NCBI GenBank assembly: GCA_022508485.1
Contig: JAFLVD010000002.1
Coordinates: 92,501 to 138,592 of the forward strand
Direction: 5' to 3'
Source of the DNA: Clostridiales bacterium
Lineage (GTDB): Bacteria > Bacillota > Clostridia > Christensenellales > Pumilibacteraceae
DNA: 46,092 nt
The notes beneath the pieces were generated by a model. It saw nothing but the letters and a program-made list of their open reading frames with translations. It was not told the origin of the DNA and ran no database searches. The position numbers and the translations under genes are program-made. The stretch's first letter is position 1. Each line of letters opens with the position of its first letter. Positions 17,960 through 25,069 of this stretch are shown here, one piece after another.

Positions 17960-19846
17960 TTACAATCTTATAAGCACAGAGTCGGTAGAAGCAATCCGAG
18001 TGTTTGGAACGGGGACCTGCGACGACACGAAAGAACCTTCACCCACGCACTCGACGTGAAGCCCTTTACTTTCGAGCGTCTTTACAGCTTCCTCTGCGGA
18101 AAGCCCCATTACGTCGGGCATAAACAGGTACTCGACGGACGGATTTTCGGTCGGTTCGAGTCCTTTATAGTCGAAAATGCTCGAAAACACCCTGCCTGCG
18201 TACGGCGCCGCAACGAGGCTTCCGTAATACATATAGCCCTGCGGTTCGTCCACTATCATAAGCACGGCGTACTTTGGGTCGTTTGCCGGCGCAAAGCCGA
18301 TAAACGACGAGATGTATTTGCCCTGCGCTATCTGTCCGTTTTCGTATTTTTGCGCCGTGCCCGTTTTTCCACCGACGAGATATCCGCTTACGCCGGCCTT
18401 GCTTCCGCCGCCGCTACTTACCACGCCGAGAAGATACTCGCGCATTTTTTGTGAGGTTTGTTCGCTTACAGTCCGCCTTACGACCTCGGGGGTGCGAGTT
18501 ACTATATTTCTTCCGTCGTAGGTATCGACCGATGAAACGAGGTACGGCTTATACAGCTTTCCGCCGTTTACAACCGAGCACACGCCCGTAATAAGCTGCA
18601 ACGGCGTTACCGCCACCGCCTGGCCGAAGCCGATACGCGCAAGGTCGACCGTTTTAACGTTGTTTTTATTCATAAGCATACCGCTCGACTCGCCCGAAAA
18701 ATCGACGCCCGTCTTTTTCCCAAGCCCGAAAGAGTCGAGCGCGGAATAAAACCTGTCCGTGCCCAGTCTAAGCGCAAGGTCCATAAACACGCAGTTGCAC
18801 GAATTTTTTACGCCCTCGGCAAGATGCTGACTGCCGTGCCCTATCGACCGCCAGCACCGTATGCGCTGTCCGTCCACCGTGCGCGACCCGGCGCAGTAAA
18901 ACGAATCGTTATCGCTTACCACCTTCGCTTCGAGCGCCGCCGCCGTCGTAAAAATCTTAAACGTCGAACCCGGTTCGTACATATCGACTATCATCGTGTT
19001 GCGCGACAGCTCGTTAAGTAAATCGAGGTCGTCTCGCGGCGGCTCGTTTAAGTCGAATGCCGGACTTTTCGCCATAGCGAGTATTCCGCCGGTGTTGACG
19101 TCCATAACGACCATCGACGCCGACTTTGAATTGAACTCGGTCGAAGCCGCCAAAACGGCCTCGTCCGCAAACCGCTGAATATTAACGTCTATCGAAAGCG
19201 TTATGTTGCAGCCGGGAACGCTCGGCAGGTATCTCGTCGCCGTACCGTCTATCTCGCGCCCGGCGATATCGGTAGAGGTGTACGCAAAGCCGTCGGTGCC
19301 CGAAAGGTATTTGTCGTAATAGCTTTCTATCCCCGACTGACCCACGTTGTCTATATTGGTAAAACCTATTATTTGGGAAAGGCTGTTCCCGAACGGATAA
19401 TTTCTTGTCGTGTCGAGAGTATAGTAAAGCCCTGCGATGTTCTTTTCGCGAAGCTCGTACGCTTTTTCCGCCTCTATCTTGCGCTTAATCGTAACCTCGC
19501 CCATGTGCGACGAAAGCTTTTCCAAAACCGAATCGTAATTAAGCGAAAGCGAATTGGAAAGCTCTTTCGCCACAGCCGCTTTATCGGTTACGGCGTTTGG
19601 TCTTGCGTAAAGAGTAAACACGTCGCGGTTGTCCGCGATTATCGTGCCGTCGTTTCCGAGAAGCTTTCCGCGAGGCGCTTTAAGCGGAAGATCGCGGTAC
19701 CACTGTTCGGCCGCTTTGGCTTTTAGCTCGCCGCCGTCTATTATCTGTATGTAAAACAGTCTGCCTACAAGCGCGGCAAACAAGCAAACGAGCGCCGTAA
19801 ACGCGGCAAACACCCTTTTTTTAACAGTGGACGCCGAAGCCTTCAT
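17960..19846 (-). CDS. Class B penicillin-binding protein with C-terminal PASTA domain (SpoVD/PBP2 type)
   Basis: 628 aa from ATG 19846, with GGAGGG 4 nt upstream; the same frame is open further upstream but without a ribosome site. A short cytoplasmic N-terminus is followed by one membrane helix (about 11-33) and a dimerisation domain. The transpeptidase domain has its three motifs in order: STFK (294-297, active Ser294), SCN (349-351) and KTGT (494-497). Residues about 574-628 form one PASTA repeat starting MPDVMGLSAEEAV. It crosslinks septal peptidoglycan and should pair with the FtsW encoded downstream. In spore-formers the two paralogues are FtsI/PBP2B and SpoVD; sequence alone does not tell which this is. 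An intrinsic terminator lies between it and the upstream ftsL-like gene. Confidence 0.93.
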   Translation of the reverse strand: MKASASTVKKRVFAAFTALVCLFAALVGRLFYIQIIDGGELKAKAAEQWYRDLPLKAPRGKLLGNDGTIIADNRDVFTLYARPNAVTDKAAVAKELSNSLSLNYDSVLEKLSSHMGEVTIKRKIEAEKAYELREKNIAGLYYTLDTTRNYPFGNSLSQIIGFTNIDNVGQSGIESYYDKYLSGTDGFAYTSTDIAGREIDGTATRYLPSVPGCNITLSIDVNIQRFADEAVLAASTEFNSKSASMVVMDVNTGGILAMAKSPAFDLNEPPRDDLDLLNELSRNTMIVDMYEPGSTFKIFTTAAALEAKVVSDNDSFYCAGSRTVDGQRIRCWRSIGHGSQHLAEGVKNSCNCVFMDLALRLGTDRFYSALDSFGLGKKTGVDFSGESSGMLMNKNNVKTVDLARIGFGQAVAVTPLQLITGVCSVVNGGKLYKPYLVSSVDTYDGRNIVTRTPEVVRRTVSEQTSQKMREYLLGVVSSGGGSKAGVSGYLVGGKTGTAQKYENGQIAQGKYISSFIGFAPANDPKYAVLMIVDEPQGYMYYGSLVAAPYAGRVFSSIFDYKGLEPTENPSVEYLFMPDVMGLSAEEAVKTLESKGLHVECVGEGSFVSSQVPVPNTRIASTDSVLIRL

Positions 19847-19932
19847 TATTCCCTCCGCTACAAACGTTATAATATGTATGTATATGATTAAGCGGTAAAA
19901 ATTAGCTCTCGGTACCGAATAAACAAAAACAC

Positions 19933-19965
19933 AAAAAAAATTCCCCGACGCACTAAGCATCGGAG
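19933..19965 (-). terminator. Intrinsic terminator inside the wall cluster, after ftsL-like
   Basis: On the minus strand CTCCGA pairs with TCGGGG (with G-U), a mismatch and a 2-bp inner helix close the loop, and after GGAA come eight T (19933-19940). TTCCCC just upstream (19972-19979) could pair with the GGGGAA of the stem, which would be a competing fold. Confidence 0.65.
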
Positions 19966-19994
19966 AAAAATAGGGGGAAATGAAAAGGACTGAT

Positions 19995-20756
19995 TTATGA
20001 AAGTATGCCGGACAGCCAATCGCAAAACTTATCAAATGCGTTAGTGTGGGCTTCGGGCGTGGGGTATTCCGTTTTTTCCACTGAAGGGACTTCAATCGAG
20101 GGGTCTCCGGCAGGGACCATGCCGAGATCGGCGGCAGCCTGTCTAATGGCGTCCTCGTCAAGCTTGGAGGATAACTCCGCCTCGCCTTCCGCAAGCATCG
20201 CCTGCTTTTGCGCGATTGACGCGGTAAGCGCGTCGATTGTCGCATTGGTCTGGGATATGGATACGCCGACGGAAATAACCGCGACGGCAAGCACGATAGC
20301 TATTGCAAGGTATAAAACCGCCGCAACCTTAGTGCGCTTGCTTACCGAAAAGCGTTCGCGGACGCGCGGTGCGACTTCGCGCTCTTCAACCTCGATTACC
20401 TCTTCCTCTTGGTCCTGCTCGACGTTTTCGGTCATGTATGCGCGCGTCTTGATGGAGGGCATCAAGTCCTCGAGACTGCGCGGCTTTCTTTCTTTTTCGG
20501 GACGTTTGGGAAGCTCTGCGCGCGGTTTATCGGGCGCGACGGAAGTCGTCGCGGCCTGTTCCGTTTGGGGATTGGCTGTGCTTTGAGTTCTCACTGTCGA
20601 CTGACCCTCGGCGGTGCGATTGGACAATAAAATATTTTCGCTCGATTCTTCGTCTAAGATGGAAGGCTCGGTCAAAGAATCGGCAGGGGCCGATACAATG
20701 TCGAATCCGCCGTAGCGGTCGCTTTCGGTATTCATCTGACGTTTAGTTTTGACCAT
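19995..20756 (-). CDS. FtsL/DivIC-like septum protein with long N-terminal extension
   Basis: 253 aa. Position between rsmH and pbp, a single membrane helix at 144-166 and a short coiled-coil segment after it (about 168-200), followed by IRQAAADLGMVPAGDP, fit the FtsL/DivIC family. These bridge FtsQ/DivIB and the septal synthase outside the membrane. The cytoplasmic N-terminus of about 143 residues, acidic and Ser/Thr/Pro-rich, is much longer than the usual 30-50 residues, and a Pro/Glu-rich tail follows the coiled coil. ATG 20756 has AAGGTG upstream and lies 13 nt after rsmH. The family assignment rests on position and topology because FtsL sequences diverge strongly. Confidence 0.75.
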   Translation of the reverse strand: MVKTKRQMNTESDRYGGFDIVSAPADSLTEPSILDEESSENILLSNRTAEGQSTVRTQSTANPQTEQAATTSVAPDKPRAELPKRPEKERKPRSLEDLMPSIKTRAYMTENVEQDQEEEVIEVEEREVAPRVRERFSVSKRTKVAAVLYLAIAIVLAVAVISVGVSISQTNATIDALTASIAQKQAMLAEGEAELSSKLDEDAIRQAAADLGMVPAGDPSIEVPSVEKTEYPTPEAHTNAFDKFCDWLSGILS

Positions 20757-20769
20757 TGTACACCTTCTT

Positions 20770-21669
20770 CTAAATAAGTTTTTCGATTACCCTCAACGTC
20801 GCGCTTGCGCTTCTGGGGTTATTGTTTAATTCTTCCTGTCCCGGTTTGATTCGGGAAACCGATTTCCCTATTGCGCGGTGATTGCACACGCATACGGGAA
20901 TATACTTGGGACACACGCAATCGGTTGTAAATTCCTTGTACGCCGCTTTAACAATCCGATCCTCGAGCGAGTGGAAGCTTATAACACAAAGCCTGCCGCC
21001 GCGCTCTACGAGCGAAAATACGTTTACTATCGCGTCGTAAAGATTTTTAAGCTCGCCGTTAACCTCGATTCTTATCGCCTGAAAAGTCTTTTTTGCAGGG
21101 TGCGCGCCTTTGCGGTGCGGCACCGACGAAACGATAATATCGCTCAGTTCGTGAGTCGTCTCTATCGGCTTTGCCTTTCGCGCTTTAACGATGTTTTCGG
21201 CAATGCGCCGGGAAAAGCTTTCCTCGCCGTAGCGGCGGAGTATATCCTCTATTTCCGCTTGGGAATATCCGTTAACAACGTCCCTTGCGGAAAACTCCTG
21301 TCCCTTATCCATGCGCATGTCGAGCGCGCCGTCGTGCATGTACGAAAAGCCGCGCGACGCGTCGTCAAGCTGGTGCGACGAAACTCCGAGATCCATGACC
21401 GCCCCGTCGACCTTGGTAATACCGACCGATTCGAGCAGTCTTTTTGCGTCCTCGTATTTACCTTTAATGTACGTAATTTCGCGAGGCAGCGTAGCCTTGC
21501 AGTGCGCGATTGCGTCGTCGTCTCTGTCTATGCCGACGACGTTTCCGCCGCGCTCTAATATTCCGCGAGTGTGGCCGCCGCCGCCGAGAGTGCAATCGAG
21601 GTAAAGCTTACCCTTCTCCACGTTCAGCGCGGACATAACCTCGTCGAAAAGAACGGGAACGTGATACAT
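20770..21669 (-). CDS. rsmH: 16S rRNA (cytosine1402-N4)-methyltransferase
   Basis: 299 aa from ATG 21669, whose A is also the last base of the mraZ stop (TGATG); a TTG one codon earlier is possible. Motifs are LDCTLGGGGHT for SAM binding, GIDRDDDAI, MDLGVSSHQLDDASRGFSY and CVISFHSLEDRIVK, all diagnostic for RsmH/MraW. It methylates C1402 in the ribosomal P-site. Translationally coupled to mraZ, as in most bacteria. Confidence 0.97.
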   Translation of the reverse strand: MYHVPVLFDEVMSALNVEKGKLYLDCTLGGGGHTRGILERGGNVVGIDRDDDAIAHCKATLPREITYIKGKYEDAKRLLESVGITKVDGAVMDLGVSSHQLDDASRGFSYMHDGALDMRMDKGQEFSARDVVNGYSQAEIEDILRRYGEESFSRRIAENIVKARKAKPIETTHELSDIIVSSVPHRKGAHPAKKTFQAIRIEVNGELKNLYDAIVNVFSLVERGGRLCVISFHSLEDRIVKAAYKEFTTDCVCPKYIPVCVCNHRAIGKSVSRIKPGQEELNNNPRSASATLRVIEKLI

Positions 21670-22088
21670 CAAACCTTGCTGTACGGCAAGAGAAGTTCCT
21701 GTAAGTCAAGCTCTGCCTCTTCCTTTTCGAGGATTTCCTTCGCCCATATCTCGACGTGGTCGCCCACACCGATAGACACGATATCCTTTTTAATCCCGGC
21801 CTTTTCTTTAAGCGCCGGAATCATGGGCGCTCTGCCCTGCTTGTCGACTTCCACTTGCTGAGAGTTGGAAAGAAGATAACGCCTAAGCTTGGCCGTCCTT
21901 CTGTCGAGAATGTCTGCGGAAGAAAAACGGGCGTCTATCTTTTCATAGTCCTCCGCCCTGTATAATTCCAGACAGCCGTCAAAGCCGAGCAACATCATCG
22001 GCTTGTCCCCCAACAGCTCGCGAAACTTGGTCGGTATCCTGAACCGACCCTTGTCGTCTAATTGGTGGCTGTACTGTCCGAAAAACAT
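21669..22088 (-). CDS. mraZ: MraZ transcriptional regulator of the division/cell-wall cluster
   Basis: 139 aa, normal size. The N-terminus FFGQYSHQLDDKGR is the first SpoVT-AbrB-like half, and QVEVDKQGR begins the second. MraZ forms a ring and binds short direct repeats in its own promoter, usually repressing the cluster. ATG 22088 follows GGAGAGGAAG. The promoter carries three 10-bp MraZ-box-like repeats, so autoregulation is likely. Confidence 0.97.
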   Translation of the reverse strand: MFFGQYSHQLDDKGRFRIPTKFRELLGDKPMMLLGFDGCLELYRAEDYEKIDARFSSADILDRRTAKLRRYLLSNSQQVEVDKQGRAPMIPALKEKAGIKKDIVSIGVGDHVEIWAKEILEKEEAELDLQELLLPYSKV

Positions 22089-22137
22089 CTTCCTCTCCGG
22101 GCGAATATTTTACGCCCTAATGTTTAGTCATACAACC

Positions 22138-22166
22138 ATTATAAACGATAGGTTAACCACTGTCAA
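22138..22166 (-). promoter_or_regulatory. Main promoter of the mraZ cluster (P1)
   Basis: TTGACA (22161-22166), 17-bp spacer, TATAAT (22138-22143): full consensus. The leader is about 45 nt and contains GGGCG/CGCCC, a short hairpin just before the ribosome site. Confidence 0.9.
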
Positions 22167-22183
22167 CCCTTTTCGACCACTTT
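22154..22183 (-). promoter_or_regulatory. MraZ-box operator: three 10-bp direct repeats over the P1 -35 region
   Basis: Reading the minus strand: AAAGTGGTCG (22174-22183), AAAAGGGTTG (22164-22173), ACAGTGGTTA (22154-22163). The 10-bp period and the AAAGTGG core match MraZ operators described in other bacteria, and the last two repeats overlap the -35 box. Binding would block RNA polymerase. Confidence 0.75.
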
Positions 22184-22308
22184 TATCCAAAAATTTTGCA
22201 AATATAATATTTCGCGACCCCACACGGCACCGTAACGACCACACGGTAATATATATTAAACCGTTGCTCGAAAAACGCAAAAGGCGCGATATTGTCCTTA
22301 ACGTATAA

Positions 22309-22337
22309 ATGATACACTACATATTGTTAAATGTCAA
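22309..22337 (-). promoter_or_regulatory. Upstream promoter (P2) for mraZ or a small RNA
   Basis: TTGACA (22332-22337), 17-bp spacer, TATCAT (22309-22314). It points toward mraZ from about 215 nt away. The interval 22184-22300 has no convincing gene, but the would-be transcript contains short inverted and direct repeats around GTGTGG. It may give mraZ a long leader that runs through the MraZ boxes. Confidence 0.6.
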
Positions 22338-22407
22338 CCGCCACGGATAAACCCGTCGATTTTTGCGGTAAATTTCTTTCGAGAAAGCCAAAATAAAAAA
22401 TCCAAAC

Positions 22408-22439
22408 AAAAAAACCGCAACGTTCGTTCGTTACGGTTT
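22408..22439 (-). terminator. Intrinsic terminator after the metallophosphoesterase gene
   Basis: AACCGTAACG and CGTTGCGGTT form a 10-bp stem with one G-U pair and a 6-nt loop, followed by a run of T (22408-22414, partly in the stem). Confidence 0.88.
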
Positions 22440-22450
22440 GTCGGGAGCTG

Positions 22451-23155
22451 TTACGTATCGGATTTATCGGGAAGGACGATTTCCACGGCTTTGTTTTTTA
22501 TTTGGTCGCACGATGTTAAGTAGTACCCTATTCCGTTCTTTTCCACAAACGGCATACTTCGGCAATCCTTGCCGTGAAGGTGTCCGTACACGACGGCGTC
22601 GACGCCGTATTTTTCGAACAGCTCGGTAACGGGACTGTCCTCGAAGCGGACGTTAAACGGCGGATAGTGAATCATAAACACTACGCGATCGGCGCTATCT
22701 CTTACCTTTTCCATTGCTTTAAGCGACATGTCTATACGGATAAGCTCGCGCGCGTAGAGTTTTTTGCCTTCCTCGGTTTTGTCGTCGATACTCCAACCGC
22801 GGCTGCCGCATACTATTACGTTACCAAGTTTTACGCAGTCGTTTTGTATGGCGTAAACGTTTACGGGAAGAATGCCGCGCACCGCGGATATTCCGTTCCA
22901 CCAAAAATCGTGGTTGCCGCGCGTAATGATTTTTATTCCAGGGAACTTACCTATGTATTCGAGGTCGGGTACCGCGGCCTCCAGCTTCATCGCCCAGCTT
23001 AGGTCGCCTGCGAGAAGGACGAGATCGTCTTTTTCCACGCACGCAAGAGATTCTTCTATATCGCCGAGATAGTTATTCCATACCCGGCCGAATATGTTCA
23101 TCGGCTTGGGATTGTTTATGGAAAGATGAAGATCGGATATCGCGTACACTTTCAT
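22451..23155 (-). CDS. Calcineurin-like metallophosphoesterase
   Basis: 234 aa. The metal-binding blocks appear in order: SDLHL (7-11), AGDLSW with Asp51, RGNHDFWW (79-86), MIHYPPF and YGHLHG near residue 195. This is the complete set for a dimetal phosphoesterase, likely cytoplasmic with no signal peptide. The substrate is unknown; related clostridial proteins are annotated only as phosphohydrolases. The ATG at 23155 lies 6 nt after the -10 box of its promoter and has no Shine-Dalgarno sequence, so the mRNA is predicted to be leaderless. Transcription ends at an intrinsic terminator just downstream. Confidence 0.92.
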   Translation of the reverse strand: MKVYAISDLHLSINNPKPMNIFGRVWNNYLGDIEESLACVEKDDLVLLAGDLSWAMKLEAAVPDLEYIGKFPGIKIITRGNHDFWWNGISAVRGILPVNVYAIQNDCVKLGNVIVCGSRGWSIDDKTEEGKKLYARELIRIDMSLKAMEKVRDSADRVVFMIHYPPFNVRFEDSPVTELFEKYGVDAVVYGHLHGKDCRSMPFVEKNGIGYYLTSCDQIKNKAVEIVLPDKSDT

Positions 23156-23161
23156 ACGCTC

Positions 23162-23190
23162 ATTATAGTAAAAATAAACAAAAAAGTCAA
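23162..23190 (-). promoter_or_regulatory. Promoter predicting a leaderless metallophosphoesterase mRNA
   Basis: TTGACT (23185-23190), 17-bp spacer, TATAAT (23162-23167), then six nucleotides and the ATG. The start site would fall on or beside the A of ATG. Confidence 0.8.
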
Positions 23191-23248
23191 TTGTTTATAT
23201 TCGCGCGGATTTTACAGCCGGCTTACTCGGCGCGTAAACGGCTTCGTA

Positions 23249-23830
23249 TTAAGCGTCGTCCGAGTCGAGCTGAGGGAAGATGTCGCCCACTACGCCCGGG
23301 CATACGCCGCCCGTGCACGGCGGATATTTACAGTAGCCGTAGGTAGGAATGAGAATATCGACGGGCGCAGTAACCTTTATTATCCTAACCTTACAGCCCG
23401 AAACCGAAACGGCGTTTGTCCCGAGTATTGCGCCGCCGCCTATATTCATCGCCGTTTGCACCTCGATTGAATACGGAATAAATCCGCCGCTCGGAATTTT
23501 TAATCTAACCGTAACCTGTTCTCTTAAAACCGCGGCGACCGTCCTAAGCACTCCTGCGTCGTTATACGTTACCGCAAAAGTCGTTACGATTTCGCCCATG
23601 ACCGTATCGCAGCCGTTGTCGCTTTCTCCTATCGAGTACGAGGAAAACTCGCTCGACGACACGCGCGCCGACACAAAGTCCGCGCCGACAGGTATCGCCT
23701 CTTCCGTAACAAGGTTAAGCGTAACGTTATTATCGGTGGACGCGCACCCGTCGAAAACTCGTTTAGCCTCTATAACCATACGACAGCACAAGCCGTCGAA
23801 GCTGCCGCCGCACCCCGCCTTTTTAGCCAT
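23249..23830 (-). CDS. Cys-rich conserved protein of clostridial type, function unknown
   Basis: 193 aa from ATG 23830, which follows GGAGGAG at 4 nt; an upstream in-frame ATG lacks a ribosome site. Cysteines cluster at the N-terminus (GCGGS, LCCRM, DGC) and the C-terminus (PTYGYCKYPPCTGG). The middle is a beta-rich region of alternating Val/Thr/Ser with no membrane segment or signal. The overall look resembles small clostridial proteins with two SPOCS-like halves, some linked to the spore surface, but that is memory-based and weak. It is a single gene 93 nt upstream of the phosphoesterase gene and divergent from the plus-strand membrane protein. I saw no convincing sigma-A promoter in front of it. 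Confidence 0.75.
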   Translation of the reverse strand: MAKKAGCGGSFDGLCCRMVIEAKRVFDGCASTDNNVTLNLVTEEAIPVGADFVSARVSSSEFSSYSIGESDNGCDTVMGEIVTTFAVTYNDAGVLRTVAAVLREQVTVRLKIPSGGFIPYSIEVQTAMNIGGGAILGTNAVSVSGCKVRIIKVTAPVDILIPTYGYCKYPPCTGGVCPGVVGDIFPQLDSDDA

Positions 23831-23958
23831 AACTCCTCCAAACAAAATGCTGTAATTTATCTATTCGTTTTTGCGCGGTTTTGTTACAAAAAAGAGCGGC
23901 TTATATAGTATAAACGATTGCGTCGTCCGTTCGTCTTATAAAAAATTTCGCTATATAT

Positions 23959-23987
23959 TTGCTTTTAAAGAGTAACTGTGCTAAACT
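23959..23987 (+). promoter_or_regulatory. Promoter of the plus-strand membrane protein
   Basis: TTGCTT (23959-23964), 17-bp spacer, TAAACT (23982-23987). Moderate match; position 26 nt before the ATG and strand fit. Confidence 0.5.
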
Positions 23988-24012
23988 GATTTAAAAATAC
24001 GAGGTTCCGATT

Positions 24013-24849
24013 ATGAAAAATCGCAAAAAGGGATTGGTGTTTTATTTTACCGGCGCGGCTTTTTTGATTTTCGCGGCAGTGGGATTTATTGCTTACGTCG
24101 GTTTGTTAACGTCGGAAGAGGTAAAGCTTACCCCACTTCTCGTCGCCGCAATAATATCCTTCGTTGTATCCATAGTACTTCTCATAATAGGCTACCGATT
24201 TTCCTTCCTCATTGATAAAGAAACGGCGCAGCTTTTCGAACGCTATTCCGCGTACCCTGCAAAAAATATTACGGACTACCGCGGCGAGCTCGAATTCGTG
24301 CGCGAAAACTTAAAAAAAGATACCGACCCGGACAAGAACAAAATCGGAGTATTTCCGTTTGCCGGCTCGACCCCCTTTTACGACTTCGACGTAATTAAAA
24401 CAGGAAAAATCTACTACTCGTACGTGGTTGAAGCTAACGAAAGTCTTTTCTTTAATCGCAGAATAGACCGAATGACGCTTCCTGCGGTAGTAATTTACGG
24501 AATCGACCCGTACTTTGAAAGCGACCCGTTGGCTTTAAAGGAAATTGCCGACAGCTTATTCGAAAACAGAAACCAAAACTTTTTGCGCGACGAAAGTCAA
24601 TTCTTCACGGCGAAGAAGCTGACGGACAGACAAGGAAGAACCGTTTACGCAACGACCGTAATGGTTTACCGCAAACACCTGCCGCTGTATTGTTTGAGCG
24701 ACGCGCTTTTGCCCATTATCGCAGACCCTCAAAATTCCACATCGGTATTTTTTGCGGACTGCAAATACTGGACGGACGGTTTAATAGGGGATTTCGTAAA
24801 CGGCGTTGCGCGCAAAAAAGAATACAAAATAGACCCGTTCGGTATTTAA
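24013..24849 (+). CDS. Uncharacterised membrane-anchored protein
   Basis: 278 aa. Two hydrophobic helices (about 9-31 and 40-63) form an N-terminal hairpin, and the remaining 210 residues are soluble, mixed alpha/beta, and probably cytoplasmic. No catalytic motif is recognised. It is the only protein gene on the plus strand. ATG 24013 follows GAGG at 8 nt. A promoter lies just upstream and a perfect hairpin terminator just downstream, so it is a single-gene unit. Confidence 0.8.
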   Translation: MKNRKKGLVFYFTGAAFLIFAAVGFIAYVGLLTSEEVKLTPLLVAAIISFVVSIVLLIIGYRFSFLIDKETAQLFERYSAYPAKNITDYRGELEFVRENLKKDTDPDKNKIGVFPFAGSTPFYDFDVIKTGKIYYSYVVEANESLFFNRRIDRMTLPAVVIYGIDPYFESDPLALKEIADSLFENRNQNFLRDESQFFTAKKLTDRQGRTVYATTVMVYRKHLPLYCLSDALLPIIADPQNSTSVFFADCKYWTDGLIGDFVNGVARKKEYKIDPFGI

Positions 24850-24895
24850 GTAAAACCGAAAGTCAATATTTTAAAAACTCAAAACCGTCTCTTTG

Positions 24896-24925
24896 GGTGT
24901 TTGTGATTTTCACAAACACCTTTTT
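24896..24925 (+). terminator. Intrinsic terminator of the plus-strand gene
   Basis: GGTGTTTGTGA and TCACAAACACC form a perfect 11-bp stem with a TTT loop, followed by five T (24921-24925). Confidence 0.9.
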
Positions 24926-24931
24926 ATATTT

Positions 24932-25060
24932 GTCTTCGCGAGTGATATATCGCTTCGCGATGTGTTAGGCAAAAAAATATCACTGCTTACGAAGTAAAAA
25001 ATATCACTTTTAGCCGTTAGGCTGAAAACATCTCTGTTTGCAATGCAAACAATATCACAA
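24932..25060. repeat. Intergenic array of small hairpins separated by ATATCAC(T)
   Basis: On the plus strand ATATCACT or ATATCACA starts at 24977, 25001 and 25052, with a degraded copy near 25028, giving spacings of 24, 27 and 24 bp. A different small dyad lies between each pair: TTAC-GAA-GTAA, AGCC-GTTA-GGCT and GTTTGCA-A-TGCAAAC. Another dyad, ATCGC-TTC-GCGAT, sits at 24949-24961 beside an inverted AGTGATAT. It lies between the converging 3' ends of the plus-strand gene and engB. Confidence 0.7.
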
Positions 25061-25069
25061 AAATTAATC

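Noticed and set aside
19847-20290. N-terminal extension of the PBP to 776 aa
   Set aside because: The extension runs over the ftsL-like gene and the terminator and is low-complexity; ATG 19846 has a strong ribosome site and begins a standard PBP N-terminus.
22184-22300. Small protein gene between the two mraZ promoters
   Set aside because: A minus frame stays open over part of it, but no start codon lies at a proper distance from a ribosome site.
24932-25060. CRISPR array or canonical terminators
   Set aside because: Repeats are only 8 bp and spacers are palindromes; T runs are separated from the stems by AGTGATAT.
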